DNA of 64,000 bases from Paramoeba atlantica (lineage: Eukaryota > Discosea): assembly GCA_977017575.1 (NCBI GenBank), contig CDRNVI010000029.1:124001-188000 (forward strand), written 5' to 3'. Below, piece by piece: positions 52,356 through 62,780 of the stretch. A program made the position numbers and the translations under genes. Numbering within the stretch: position 1 is the first letter of the stretch; the number at the start of each line of letters is the position of its first letter. The notes beneath the pieces are model-generated. The model was not told the origin of the DNA, did no database searches, and saw only the letters and a program-made list of their open reading frames with translations.

Positions 52356-52499
52356 GGGACAGGATCACCAAATAAAAAAAAAAAAAACAAGAAAAAAAAG
52401 AAAAAAAAACAAAGACAAGAAAAGAAGGATAACAAAGACAAGAAAAAAAGAAAAAAAAAAAAAAAAAAAGACACCTGGAAACTTGTCTAGTGGCAGGGC

Positions 52500-52843
52500 G
52501 TGCTTTTCAAGGCCGTGGAGAGGTCGAAAGACCCGGTCCGGAACGCGCGAATGGATTGGGTCTGGATTGCTTGTTTTTATTTTTACTGTGTCTTATTTGT
52601 CGTATATACTTAGGGGAGATTGAATTGCTAGTTTTGGGCTGAGAAAAAAGAAAAAGAAAATATACTTCTGTGGAAATGAAAAGAATTGCTAATTTGATTG
52701 CTTGTTTTAAATTCATATACCCCCCTAATGGACCTACTATGTACTTGGTTCGTCTACTGGGTCAAATTATAGAGGCAATGCCGCGATTCATACTTCTCCC
52801 CCCTTATTAATTGCAAAAAAAAAAAAAAAAAAAAAAAAAAACA
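52500..52843 (+). mobile_element. LINE-C 3' tail insert
   Basis: Starts within the LINE-C 3' UTR (GAGGTCGAAAGACCCGGTCC at 52,520) and runs through the family tail to an A run at 52,817-52,843. Extremely 5'-truncated LINE-C copy of about 340 bp. The A-rich stretch 52,370-52,490 precedes it. Confidence 0.8.
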
Positions 52844-52845
52844 GA

Positions 52846-53165
52846 GCGGACGGGGTCCTGGGGTATGGAGGTTGTCCCTATAATTTTGGAAGGTTATGGA
52901 TGTTAATCGGTTGACAAACTTTATCCTCACGCCTTGGTTTTCGAAAACAAGGTTCCCCAATGTGAGATAAAGGTGAGTAAAGTTTTCTTTACTCTGCGAT
53001 TAGCGCCTTAATGTTTTTAACCGCGTCATTGTTGACACGGCCGTACACCACGCCTAGTTGCTCCACACTTCTAGGTCCCAAGTTGGTGCATGGGCAGAGG
53101 TTGAAAGCGTAACCTGTGTAGCTCGTGTGAGCTTGTAAAGGGCGTGGTAATGGACTGGTCATCTA
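52846..53165 (+). ncRNA. Divergent LINE-C-like 3'-UTR RNA
   Basis: Same order of elements as the LINE-C 3' UTR but different bases: GATGTTAATCG (52,899-52,909) pairs with CGATTAG (52,997-53,003). A hairpin CCTTGGTTTT-CG-AAAACAAGG lies at 52,932-52,952 inside CTCACG...GTGAG, a small hairpin GTCA-TTGT-TGAC at 53,025-53,036, then GAGGTTGAAAGCGTAACCTG in place of GAGGTCGAAAGACCCGG. Probably the tail of an otherwise lost LINE-C relative. No poly-A follows. 53,166-53,276 holds nothing I recognise. Confidence 0.6.
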
Positions 53166-53276
53166 TTGCTATCGTTATCCTTTTGTGAGCTCTGCATATT
53201 TTGATATTTTCTATCTATTAATATTTGACTACGTGATTGGGCATTTTGCGTTTATTGTGACGTGTGTGTGGGCAGG

Positions 53277-53912
53277 TTGGCCGAGGGTTCCGGTGGGGGG
53301 GAACCCCGTTAACAGAGTGACATTGATTGTGTTGTTTTATGCAGGCTTGTTTCTTTTCCGTCTTTGTGCGTGTGAAATGAATGAATAATATGTTGTGTCA
53401 TTTTGAATTACGATTGAGCTATTCATAGTTGTTCATTTATTCATATATGTTATCAGTGTATATGTTTCCAGGGAGCCCCTCGGCGTGGATTTCTAATAGT
53501 TCACGTTTTGAAATTTAGCCGAGGGGCGGCTATATATTTGCCTGCTGGCCCTTCGGGGCACATAATTTTCTCAAATGATGATGTAGTATTCTCTAATTGC
53601 ATGGAGGGGGGTGTTTACTCGTTTGTTATATTCTTGTTAGGTTGTTATTTTGTTACGTTTAAAGTTTTGTGCCCACCCACCGAGCCCCCAGCCATTTGGC
53701 CGAGGGTTCCGGTGGGGGGGAACCCCGTTAACAGAGTGACATTGATTGTGTTGTTTTATGCAGGCTTGTTTCTTTTCCGTCTTTGTGCGTGTGAAATGAA
53801 TGAATGATATGTTGTGTCATTTTGAATTACGATTGAGCTATTCATAGTTGTTCATTTATTCATATATGTTATCAGTGTATATGTTTCCAGGGAGCCCCTC
53901 GGCGTGGATTTC
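53277..53912 (+). repeat. YR-3 right-end repeats B1-A2-B2
   Basis: B1 (53,277-53,493) and B2 (53,696-53,912) are 217-bp direct repeats starting TTGGCCGAGGG and ending GCGTGGATTTC. A2 (53,494-53,558) copies A1 at 48,026. About 137 bp of spacer separates A2 and B2. The short open frames inside the B copies are not considered genes. Confidence 0.85.
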
Positions 53913-54788
53913 TTGACTAGAAGTTGAAACAATCGCTCTCGCATCGGTGGCGGATTAAATCGAATTCCAAGCTCCGGGGTGTCCCGTAACTCCCGGACCA
54001 TTTCGCGCGGCTTGAACTCATCGTCTGCTTCGATCCAAGGACCCCACGTCTTGGGGATAACCGGTGAGAAATCTTTGGGGTCCGACGCCGGTACGCGTGC
54101 TAGGGAATTCACAGGGTTCTCGACATGCTCTCCACCAGGCATCCTAGCCTGGACCTTTGCGATTATAGAAATAATGTATGTCTGGAAAGGGGAACCCATA
54201 GGCCATGTCTGGCTCGTCATCCCAACGAGCCTTCAACTCACTACTGACAGGGTCATCCGGATCTAGGAAGTATACGCGCCCAGTGACAGTATGCCGCGCG
54301 CCGTCATCTTTGTGTCCCCAGACGGCGCGAATCCAGACACGGTGGCCCCGAGTCAGTAAATCGAACCTTCTGTGCAAACTCGGACTTCGCAGAATCACTT
54401 AGTGGGGTGCCTATGTCTTCGCCCTGCAAAATATTCTCAACTTGGTCAGGGTTGAGAGTATGGCGGGTCGCGCGAGGAGAACCACGAGGGGATTCAGGTG
54501 CTACAGGATCAGGGCTACGTGCGCGTCCTAGAGATATAGCTCGAGACACTGCGCTCACGATCCGCGACATAGTAACTCGAAACTCGTAGTACAGCTACTA
54601 AAAGGAAATAAAGTCTACTAAATATGTTGATGTTTGAAAGTCATAAACTGAAGAATATGAGAAAGAAGAAACTAATAATACATGTGCCCCGAAGGGCCAA
54701 ATCATAAGTTCATATATTTATGTGCCCCGAAGGGCCAGGTTATTAAACGTAAATAGCCCTCGCCTAAATTTCATCTCGTAAACTATTA

Positions 54789-56484
54789 CACCTCGCCCAA
54801 TTGGGGCCACATGATGGCTAGGTCAGGGCCAGAGCGAATTCGACGAGCTTTGCACGGATGATGTTCTGCTGCTTCAGCAGAGATTGTGCATTTACACTTG
54901 GTGCAAAAGTACGAAGAATGAATGCGCGGTTCAGTTACACAAGGCAAACCCGCTTTGGAACACAACTCGGCCCGGTATCGGACAATGTGTGAGTGCTTCC
55001 GCGTGCAGTTCATGCCGGAGCAACGGGAACAACCTGCGACATGCGGAATGATGCTGGACGGTGATTCTTGACTACAACAACAAGGGCAAGTAACTTTTGC
55101 CGGGGCTTTGGGTAGACCGATTCCTAATCGCATCATAAGCGTGTACCGAAAGAGGTAGGGATTGACGTAGTTGCTTGTGCTTTCGAGGTGGAAGTTGGCC
55201 TCCCTCGTGCGTTTCAAGATGTGTTCTAGTTGGGGATTTTTCTGTAGTTGTGCGATGTGTTTGTCGTGTTCAGCGCTTAGTCGCTTTTTCAGTAACTTCT
55301 GGGCGATTTCTCCGCTTTGAACTTTCACTTGGGCTTTGTTTCCGCCCGTTAAATCTACCGGAGCGTAAGTGGGTTTAATGTGCTCTTCAATAGATGTTTG
55401 GGCAGACTCAAAGAAGTACTGCTGCTTCAGAGTAGAGGAAATCAGTCCTAAGCCACCGAGTTTTTGTGGAAGTGCTGCGAGTTTGAGTGCTTGTTCGTCG
55501 GCGCCACACCATTTTTCTAAAACTTTATGAACCTGTTTTTCAAAAGATTGTGCAAGTCGAAGGGTAGCATTTGATCAATGGACTCTCAGATGATAATCTT
55601 GTCGCGGGATTGTGCATCTACGTAGAATGGCGAGAGAAAGGTTGCTTGGACCCATGAGCAAAAGGCGACGAAAGAGGCATTTGTGTTTTCCCATTTTCTT
55701 TAGAAGTAGATCCTCCACAATCTCATCCCCGCCGATGTATGCTCCTAAAATCTTTATTGCATCGGTGCGGAAATACACTCCAAAGGCAGGGGTACGTCGG
55801 CACTCGGGGTATCTTTTTGGAACCATTCGCACTTTTGAAACTTGACGTGCAGGTTGAAGTCGCCGGTGAATTCGTGTAAGTGCAGGAATGCAGCCTCTAG
55901 TGCTTGCACATTTTTTGAACTCAGGGTCACATCATCTTGGTATGCTCGAATCTTGACGCCAGGGTACAGACTTGCGACTTCTCGTAGTGGGGCTTGTAAA
56001 AGCGCGCAGAAGTACATAGAAGATAGGGCAGAGCCCTGACGAATGCCAGAGGTGCTTTCGATTGTTGCGAAAAGGGAGTTGTGCGCGAAAAAGATTAACT
56101 CTGACGGAAGCCCATATTCGAAGTAGAATAGACGCATGAAGGGTTTGAATATGGGGTTTTCTATCAGGGCCTGTGCAATGGCATCGCGTCGTAGCGTATT
56201 GTACGCGTTGCTGAAATCTACCGTGAGCACTGCGTGTCCATCTTCGTATTCCTCCAGCAGCTCATGAATTATTGACTCGCAGGCATTCTTACAAAGAACT
56301 CCTCGTTGGATTGGCGCGAAGAAACCCTTCAGTGCAGATTCATGCCGCTGGAGTAGTATCGACCCACAAATTTTTAGGATGGTATCCCCATGGCAACTGG
56401 GCGTATCCCATTCTGTGGTTTCGGAAGGGCAATTATTCGGCAACGAGTGAGGCGTTTCCGAACACTTAGAGGAACTTCACCGTT
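54789..56484 (-). pseudogene. LINE-A (minus copy), RT through RLE start, frameshifted
   Basis: 5'-truncated LINE-A beginning NGEVPLSVRKRLTRCRIIAL. RT motifs: PKPQNGIRPVAMG, TVDFSNAYNTLRR, GIRQGSALSSMYF and AYQDDVTLSS. Downstream: DAIKILGAYIGG, then FRRLLLMGPSNLSLAILRRC, the knuckle CPCC...HVAGCSRC...NCTRKHSH and RSGPDLAIMWPQLGEV, where YR-2 interrupts. Frame changes near 56,385 and 55,765 and a degraded stretch 55,330-55,570 show that it is inactive. It is inserted in the recombinase gene of YR-6. Confidence 0.82.
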
Positions 56485-56796
56485 GAGGCGTTCTCGAGTC
56501 ATCCATGTGGCGTTGCTCCACAGCTGCTCCAAAGCTTTCTGCGTAGTCTGTCTGGTTATTCTCATTATTCCCATTACAAACAGTCTTTCCTCGTGGCATG
56601 ATCTTGGTCGGAAACTTGGCATCACACTTGTTTTTGGATGGGTATGGATATTTTGTTTCCTGGCTGTCGAGCTGACTGCTGGACTCGCAGCTGGTACGAT
56701 GTTTTTTAAAGGAGTCCCCAGGCGGGTGCGGCGCTTGGGTAACAAAACTAACATTCTTTTCGACACTATCACGTTTTTTGTCTTTTGGGATAAAAC
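56485..56796 (-). mobile_element. YR-6: recombinase fragment of a YR retrotransposon fossil
   Basis: Virus-like element remnant. LEQLWSNATWMTRERL at the low-coordinate end aligns with the recombinase block MWATATWATRERLWFRL of YR-3. The upstream ~80 codons are Lys/Arg/Ser-rich linker. Cut by the LINE-A on one side and by the hAT element on the other. Confidence 0.6.
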
Positions 56797-56994
56797 CAGG
56801 GTTCGCGGAAACTTTAAAACTTTCAAGAAAGTACTTTGAAGTTACTTTATTTTTTTTCTAAAAACTTTCAAAAACTTTTTTTTCTTCGTATACTTTAAAA
56901 TCGCGAAAATTTCTTTCATCATGATTTTGATTCGTCTGTATTCATTACAATTCATTATTAGGACTCTATACAATACAAGATACTTTTTTTTCCG

Positions 56995-58835
56995 ATGGAA
57001 AAGCTCACCCGGGGCACTTTTTGTAAAGATTTCCTTACTCAAGTACCTAATGCAGAGGGCGACAAGCAGATGGTGGAGTGCAAATTGTGTCCTGAGAATG
57101 GCAAAAAACGTTTTTTGACGGCAAGAGGTCTGCAGACCGATTACATATCGGCAGAAAGGCATCTTCGAAAACACGATAAAAGTTATGATGCGTGGTGCAC
57201 GGAGCAAAGGGAGAAATATCGCCGAGAAAATCCAACGTTGCACGTAAGTTCCCAAACCGCGACGCCTGAGCACCACAAGGATGTTATAATCTGGAAATCG
57301 GAATGTGGCATTCCAACCTCGGCCCTTGAGCACCCAATATTTCGCCACAAAATTGTACGTGGAATGTGCCCCACCCCACCTCGAAGAGAAAAGCTTAACG
57401 AACTTACCATTGAGTACGCCAAGCAACTGCGTACCAAAACGTGCATTGACTTTGGATTTAAATTTTCGGATGTAAGTGTATGTATGGATACATCCACTAT
57501 TCACCACCGCACGACATGTGCCGTGACACTCGTACACAAAGGAATCTCGTTGTGTTAGGCTATCAAGCCTATTTCATCAACTGACGCCACCGCATTCAAG
57601 CTTCTGCTTGAGGAAACAGTCGATGAACTTCGATCTGAGCGCATCTTTGCTGTTCACGTCGTGTCAGACGCGGGAACAGGAATAAAAAAGGGGTTGATGG
57701 TGACTGCCAATGAAAACGGAATTGCGTATACTGTGTGTTTTGTGCATTCACTTCAACTCTGCATGGGGAACATCATGAGCATAGAGGATACAAGTGCTAT
57801 TCTAGAGCTCGGGAAAACCTATGAAAAGTGGCGAGCCCCTTGTCCAACACGTTGGTGGTCTACTTTGGACACTGTGGAACGTGCTCTCAGTGATCCTGCA
57901 TGGGAATCATTTTCCACGAAGGTAAAAATGTATGTGTGGATCGAAAATCTGCTAGTGTATCGCGTTGTAGGGAAACTTATCGAACGCGATGATTGCACTG
58001 TGTCAGCAGCGCTTCGAATGTGGATTCGTCTAATTGATGAGGCACCAAGGCCACATTGCATGGTCTTGATGGATCGTCTTATGCGAACATTGAGTTCTGT
58101 GCATTTGCTTGTTGCTCTATTATCTCCTCGAATTGATTGGAGCGGAAAAGGGTATGTCATAACTCTTAATTAGTGTCGTAAGAAATTGGCGGCACAGCTC
58201 TTCAAAAATCCTGCTCGAAAAGTTTCGCTGTCAAACGTGACTCGCGATTTAAAACTATGGTTTAGCGGACGAGTGCAAGATTTTTACATCTCTAACGAAG
58301 GTTCTGAAAGTGATAAAGAAAGTGAATTATCCGGTTTCTGGGAAGATTTATCAGTTAAGGGAAAGTTTGGTCACTTATCCATAACAGCGCAAAAGCTTAT
58401 TTCTTTGGTTGCATCTGAAGTAAACTGCTGTTCAGTTCTGTGCGGTTCGTGTACGAAGATCTGCGAAGTCGCATGTCACCGGAATTAGTTGCTGCAGAAA
58501 CCTCGATTCGATGCAGTTCGCTTTCTCGCAACAGTGACCGTAGGGATCCCCCAGTAGTCTTGGAAAATGAAGCTTTGTCGGTCGCGGAAACACATCTCGT
58601 GTCAAACAGCAATGGGATGAGCAAATTGAAAACTATGGGGATGCAAGGGGCCGAGAGATATGCACCTCTAATGAAGCAAGATGCCGTGAGCTCTTCGGAA
58701 ATGGATTTAATCTGCAGTCTTTACAAAATCAAGGCAGTCTTCAATATTATAGAGAAAGATCCCAAGAGTTATCGCATCCGACTATATAAAACAATGGTTT
58801 TATCTTCGGGGGACAGCGAAGTATGGTGGCGATAA
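56995..58835 (+). pseudogene. hAT transposase, two in-frame stops and one frameshift
   Basis: From the ATG at 56,995: a BED-type zinc finger (CKLCPENGKK...HLRKHDKSY), then the RNase H-like catalytic region with VVSDAGTGIKKG, VCFVHSLQLCMGN and CPTRWWSTLDTVERAL, diagnostic of hAT transposases. The C-terminus has FWEDLSVKGKFGHLSITAQKL and, in another frame, SSVRFVYEDLRSRMSPELVA, the hAT dimerisation region. TAGs at 57,556 and 58,171 interrupt the frame and a shift lies at about 58,430. The frame after 58,500 (to 58,835) is probably degraded tail. Confidence 0.8.
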
Positions 58836-59143
58836 CAAACATTATCAGATATTCTGCGAAAATGGACACGTTTTGTCACTCGTGGAAATACATGCTGCCG
58901 ATTATGATTTGGATCACAAGAGGCGTGGGTGCTGGGAAACAGTTGATTTATCTGCAATTTTCCGAAATTTATATAATAAAAGTTTGAAACTATTTGTTTA
59001 CATTATTTATTTACATTACTTATGTTAAAGTTTTTCGTATCTAAGTTATTATTTGGGCTGATATCTAACTGATTAAGAGTTCGAACTTTCTGATCTCTCC
59101 AGGTGCCTACAGTGTCGTATTTATTGAAAATTGATTGAAAATG

Positions 59144-59490
59144 TCAACACCAATCGATGTCACATTGGCAGTTGAGGCGCGATTCTTTTCTCGGTGTTCG
59201 AATGTTTCGTATTCAATTTTGCATTTGGGCTGATATAACGTATTTCTTTTGATTTTTATTGCATGGCAGTACTGCTCTGGCAGTACTATGGCAGTACTAC
59301 CGAATTTTTGGGTACAGTGTTGTATTTAATTACGATCGTATTTAATTACGGATATATTTAATTACGATATTATTCAATTAAGATTATTTTCACCAAAACA
59401 AATCCTTAAATTGTTTTGAGTTTTCAGTTTATTTCTTCGGGGATTGAAAATGACAACACCTATCGATGTCGCATTGGCAATTGAGGTGAA
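59144..59490 (+). repeat. Duplicated ~40-bp phrase in hAT 3' region
   Basis: AAAATGTCAACACCAATCGA...GCAGTTGAGG (about 59,140) and AAAATGACAACACCTATCGA...GCAATTGAGG (about 59,448). The second copy lies inside the MITE, so the MITE carries sequence related to its host element. Confidence 0.6.
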
Positions 59491-59888
59491 AGACAAAGAT
59501 GAACATCGAGAGGTTTGGGCAGCCGAGTCAATTCAGCGGATGACTGATCTTGTAAGAGCGTGCTGTTTAAAAGTTGTCATAATCCGATGGAATCGGAAGA
59601 ATAAAAGTAACGTCTCTTATCCATCGGGGCTGATATAACATACACGTATTAATTTTCTGCGGTTTTTACTCGTTCAATGCACTCGTTCAAAACAATTTAC
59701 CTACAACATGTCATGTTCTTGAAAATAATGGAAAAGCAAAATTAAGAATTTACTTAAGATAATATTTATTTACGACATTATTCAATTACGATAGTATTTA
59801 ATTACGATATTATTCAATTAAGATTATTTTCGCCGAAAAAAATCCTTAAATTCGTAATTAAATAATATCGTAATTGAATACAACACTG
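59315..59888. mobile_element. Tc1/mariner-type MITE inside the hAT element
   Basis: 574 bp with 22-bp terminal inverted repeats: CAGTGTTGTATTTAATTACG at the left and CGTAATTGAATACAACACTG at the right, flanked by TA on both sides. Inside, an ~80-bp direct repeat (59,330-59,412 and 59,775-59,853) rich in TTCAATTAAGATTATTTTC. No transposase. The small open frame at 59,444-59,638 is not convincing. Confidence 0.8.
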
Positions 59889-59999
59889 TAAACGGAAAAA
59901 AAAGTTTTTGAAAATTTTATAGTAAAAAAAAGTATAAAAGTACTTTAAAGTAACTTTCATCCACTGAAAAAAACTTTTTTTTACTATAAAAAAGTTATA

Positions 60000-60608
60000 G
60001 CTGGTGCTCACGCGACACCCGCTAAATAGGGGGGGAAGGTGGTAGTTGTGGGGTATGGAGACCTCTCGCAACTCCGGGGCCTCACCGGGAGCAAAGGTGA
60101 AACCCATTTGCGTCCCTGACTAAATGCATTTTTCGGTTACTTCGCCTGTTGGAAGGTGTTTTGTGCAATATAATTTTGTGCATCATAAAAGTGCTATATG
60201 CATTATAAATGTGCTGATGGGCCCTCCTGGGCTCCCTCCCTGGACCCCCCCCTGGACCCCCCAGGGTCCAGGGGGAGAGGAGAAAGGGATTGGTCGGGCG
60301 GGTTGGGAAGGTGGGGGGGTGAGGAGGATTGAAGACGATGTTTACTTTGATGGGGAAATGGGGGTAGAAGAGAACAGGGTTGACTACCGAAATGGGGTAA
60401 CGGAAGGTTACCGTGATTAGGTGGGGAGATAGATGAAGGGGGTTGGTCGGCAGATTGGCTGTTCTCGTATGAGGAGGGTGATCGGAGGGGAAAACTTCGA
60501 TCAGGGAGAACTTCGATCAGTTCGCGAGAGAGTTGAAGGGGGTTGAGGAGGATGGTTGTGTACCATGCCTGCCCGTGGTCTGCTCCTTCCTCGGAGTGCC
60601 ATCAAGTA
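60000..60608. other. Unassigned sequence
   Basis: No gene recognised. G-rich from 60,285 to 60,560. It contains the strong hairpin listed next. Confidence 0.5.
60248..60275. other. Perfect 12-bp GC-rich hairpin
   Basis: CCCCCTGGACCC (60,248-60,259), loop CCCA, then GGGTCCAGGGGG (60,264-60,275). It could be a structured RNA stem, a pause site or a remnant of an inverted repeat. Confidence 0.6.
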
Positions 60609-61628
60609 TACAGGGGGGTAAATCAGATGCTGCAGGGGTCTAAAAATTGCAAAACCTTTCCAATTTTGGAAAATGATAGCGCATTCGAGAGCTCTCGCAG
60701 AGTTCTATGTTTTAGAAAAGACAGTTTCCCGGGGTATAGGGGGGTGTTCAACTGACAAGAAGCCCAAAAACATCAAAATGCAAAAATTGTGAGAAAGGTT
60801 TTAGACGACTAATAATTACAACTTTCTCCTTTTTTTTCTACTACTATGTCGAAACGCCGCGGCATGCTGTTTAAAGTGTTAATGAGCATGTCATGACCAT
60901 CCGTTTTAATGTAATCAACCGCTCTTTCAATAGAAAACAAGAGTTCAATCCTATTTTCTGGATTTGTACCATTTTTAATAAAGGCATCCATAATTTCCCA
61001 AATGTTTTCAATGGGGTTAAGTTTGGGGGAAAGTCCAAAACAACGACTTTGTTTTCTTTAAAGGTTCTAAAACTGCCATTGTGACAAGGAGCATTATCCA
61101 TAGCAACCCGGGCCCCGCTATGACGCTTTAAGAAACTTAAACCACAGTGCGTTCGCGAGGGGGTGTGGAACGTTCAACGTCCCCAGTTTCCTCAAAGCGT
61201 TTCACCCACAACTTGACAGTGCTGTGGTGGACGCCTTCTCTTCGGCAAGTGGCACTATAGGAATTTGTATTCTCGTAATCTTTTACAAGAAGCATCCTAT
61301 GTGAATATTTGGTGTGCCCAGGGGGGGAGTATGCCCTATCGGAGAGAGATCCTTTGTTCTGCATAGAACAGGATCACTTTCGCGGCATAAAACTGAGACG
61401 AAATGGAGAAAAAACGAAAAAATGAGCAAATTTGGGAAAAACTGCAAATTTTAGAGGAGCAAAAAAACTTTAAAAAAAATGCCATAAACAAAATTGCTTT
61501 CTTTTGGGGTGAAAATAGCGCAAAAACATAGAACTCTGCGAGAGCTCTCGAATGCGCTATCATTTTCCAAAATTAAAAGGGTTTTGCAATTTTTAGACCC
61601 CCCGCAGCATCTGATTTACCCCCCTGTA
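60609..61628 (-). mobile_element. Tc1/mariner-type transposon with ~105-bp inverted repeats, internally deleted
   Basis: Terminal inverted repeats 60,609-60,714 and 61,522-61,628 (TACAGGGGGGTAAATCAGAT at the outer ends), flanked by TA dinucleotides. The body holds a shortened transposase on the minus strand. At 1,020 bp it is shorter than a usual ~1.3-2 kb autonomous element. Confidence 0.85.
60871..61364 (-). pseudogene. mariner-like transposase, middle missing
   Basis: The N-terminal part (61,364-61,137) has the helix-turn-helix STVKLWVKRFEETGDVERS, typical of Tc1/mariner/IS630 DNA-binding domains. About 40 bp later the frame contains FLKRHSGARVAMDNAPCHNG and VVVLDFPPNLTPLKTFGKLW, the second Asp motif and the catalytic C-terminal block. 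The section with the first catalytic Asp is absent and a stop lies at about 61,137, so it is inactive. It probably depended on a full-length relative. Confidence 0.8.
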
Positions 61629-62780
61629 TATAGCTTGCAAATATTAAAAACACAACTAAACGTAATGGGCAGAAAACAAAAAAAATGAAAGAAATTAAGA
61701 AAAATCAAGAAAAAAATCCGGCGTCGTTTCGCGCCGCAGGCAGCCCGAAGCTCCGACAAAAAGGACTCTTAAGTAGGGGGTACCCCGCGGACTCTTAAGT
61801 AGGGGGGGGGGCAGTAATTACCCACATGCAGGTAAATGCGGGTAATTTACCCGTTTTAGTTACCCGTTTACCCGCATTTACCCGCCATTCTTCAATTGTT
61901 GCTCTTCTTGTCGCTTGAGTCAATCGACAATGGATGTTTGACGTGTGTTAAACTGAGCAGCTCACGTCCTGTGGAACCTTAGAGCGCATATAATAACGCG
62001 TTAAAGTAATGTAAATTAGTATATGTAATTAGTATACTTCAATACCTGTCTAACAGTGAACTAAAAGTTTTGTTTGTTCATACAGGGTAGTACCTGTAGA
62101 GATAATTAGGTCGAGCAGGGGTAAGCGCAATCAACGCTCCCTGCTGGACCTTTTCGCCTTCCGAGGCAACACAGGGAAAAGCGCGGGATATCCTCCCCAG
62201 GAAAGCGAAAAGAGACGGCCTCATCGGGATAAGATGTCCCGAGATGTTTCGTAAGCGCAGTGCGCCAGGAAAGATATACGGATTTGTGGGACGCGGATGA
62301 TATTCCCATCGTACATGCTACAAATGACTTCCATGGTTCATGATACAACATGGTCAGGGCCATGGATGCATGCTGGCAAATGGAGTCATGGTTCATGATG
62401 CATCATGGGCATCGGGGTCCCACAGAATCCGCCACGGCTGGTGAGCAAGAGAGGTGCATAGAACATCCTCTAGAACACGCATACAACGTGTTTGCTCGCC
62501 GTGTGGGAGACTTCCGGCATATGGAAGCCTCCTACGCGCAGAAGTACCGGTGTCGCCGGATAGTGAAGGCACGCCGCGTGGTCCCGTAGTTGGGTCCTTC
62601 AGCGCATGGGGACTCGGAACCATGTTCCGAGCGGGGTGGTGGGAGATGAAGGAAGGGAGGCGCACCCCTACTTTGCGACAAGAGGGACAGTTCCTCTCCT
62701 AGCGCCATCCGGAAACGGGCATTGACATAGTAAAAATATGCCCGTTTCCGGGAGAGAAAAGATGAGCTAGGAAAAAAAGT
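61629..62780. other. Unassigned sequence with short repeats
   Basis: GGACTCTTAAGTAGGGGG occurs twice (about 61,764 and 61,791). From 61,825 to 61,882 GGGTAAAT/TTTACCC words form an imperfect inverted repeat. CATGGTTCATGAT appears at about 62,332 and 62,388. Small open frames on both strands between 62,106 and 62,813 show no motif I know. Confidence 0.4.
62709..62751. other. 14-bp inverted repeat
   Basis: CCGGAAACGGGCAT (62,709-62,722) and ATGCCCGTTTCCGG (62,738-62,751) with a 15-base AT-rich loop. It lies 30 bases downstream of the SL-like remnant on the minus strand. Confidence 0.7.

Larger units (their letters stand above)
48026..53912 (+). mobile_element. YR-3: near-complete tyrosine-recombinase retrotransposon with split direct repeats
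   Basis: Virus-like element nested in the gag of YR-2. A1 repeat 48,026-48,090, gag 48,040-49,461, recombinase 49,465-50,649, RT/RNase H about 50,650-52,355, B1 53,277-53,493, A2 53,494-53,558, B2 53,696-53,912. A1 equals A2, and B1 equals B2 but for about one base: the A1-B1A2B2 arrangement of PAT/Ngaro/VIPER-type elements. It carries an inserted LINE-C tail (52,500-52,843). The coding parts look whole and the repeats nearly identical, so it is young. Confidence 0.85.
47111..54788 (-). mobile_element. YR-2: tyrosine-recombinase retrotransposon fossil, split by YR-3
   Basis: Minus-strand virus-like element inserted in the RLE of a LINE-A. The left repeat starts at 54,788 (TAATAGTTTACG) and includes two GGCCCTTCGGGGCACAT phrases. 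The gag N-terminal part lies at about 53,914-54,570, gag C-terminal part with knuckle CFNCGAPGHVRANCP at 47,724-48,022, and the recombinase start at 47,319-47,687. The right repeat end is at about 47,111-47,130 (GCCTCGCCGTGGATTTC on the minus strand). Broken: most of the recombinase and all RT/RNase H are absent, several breaks. No target duplication, as expected for YR elements. Confidence 0.78.
56797..59966 (+). mobile_element. hAT-type DNA transposon, decayed
   Basis: The left end CAGGGTTCGCGGAAAC has the usual hAT start (CAGGG...). AT-rich subterminal sequence follows on both sides: TTTCAAAAACTTTTTTTTC at about 56,865-56,885, with its inverted counterpart at 59,895-59,915. A transposase region sits in between. 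The right tip is unclear (59,966 or a little beyond) and I could not find an 8-bp duplication. Confidence 0.65.

Noticed and set aside
53185-53807. Small open frames in the YR-3 B repeats
   Set aside because: Identical peptides arise because the repeats are duplicated; there is no sign of coding constraint.
59967-60020. 8-bp target duplication for the hAT element
   Set aside because: No matching 8-mers were found on the two sides at any plausible right tip.
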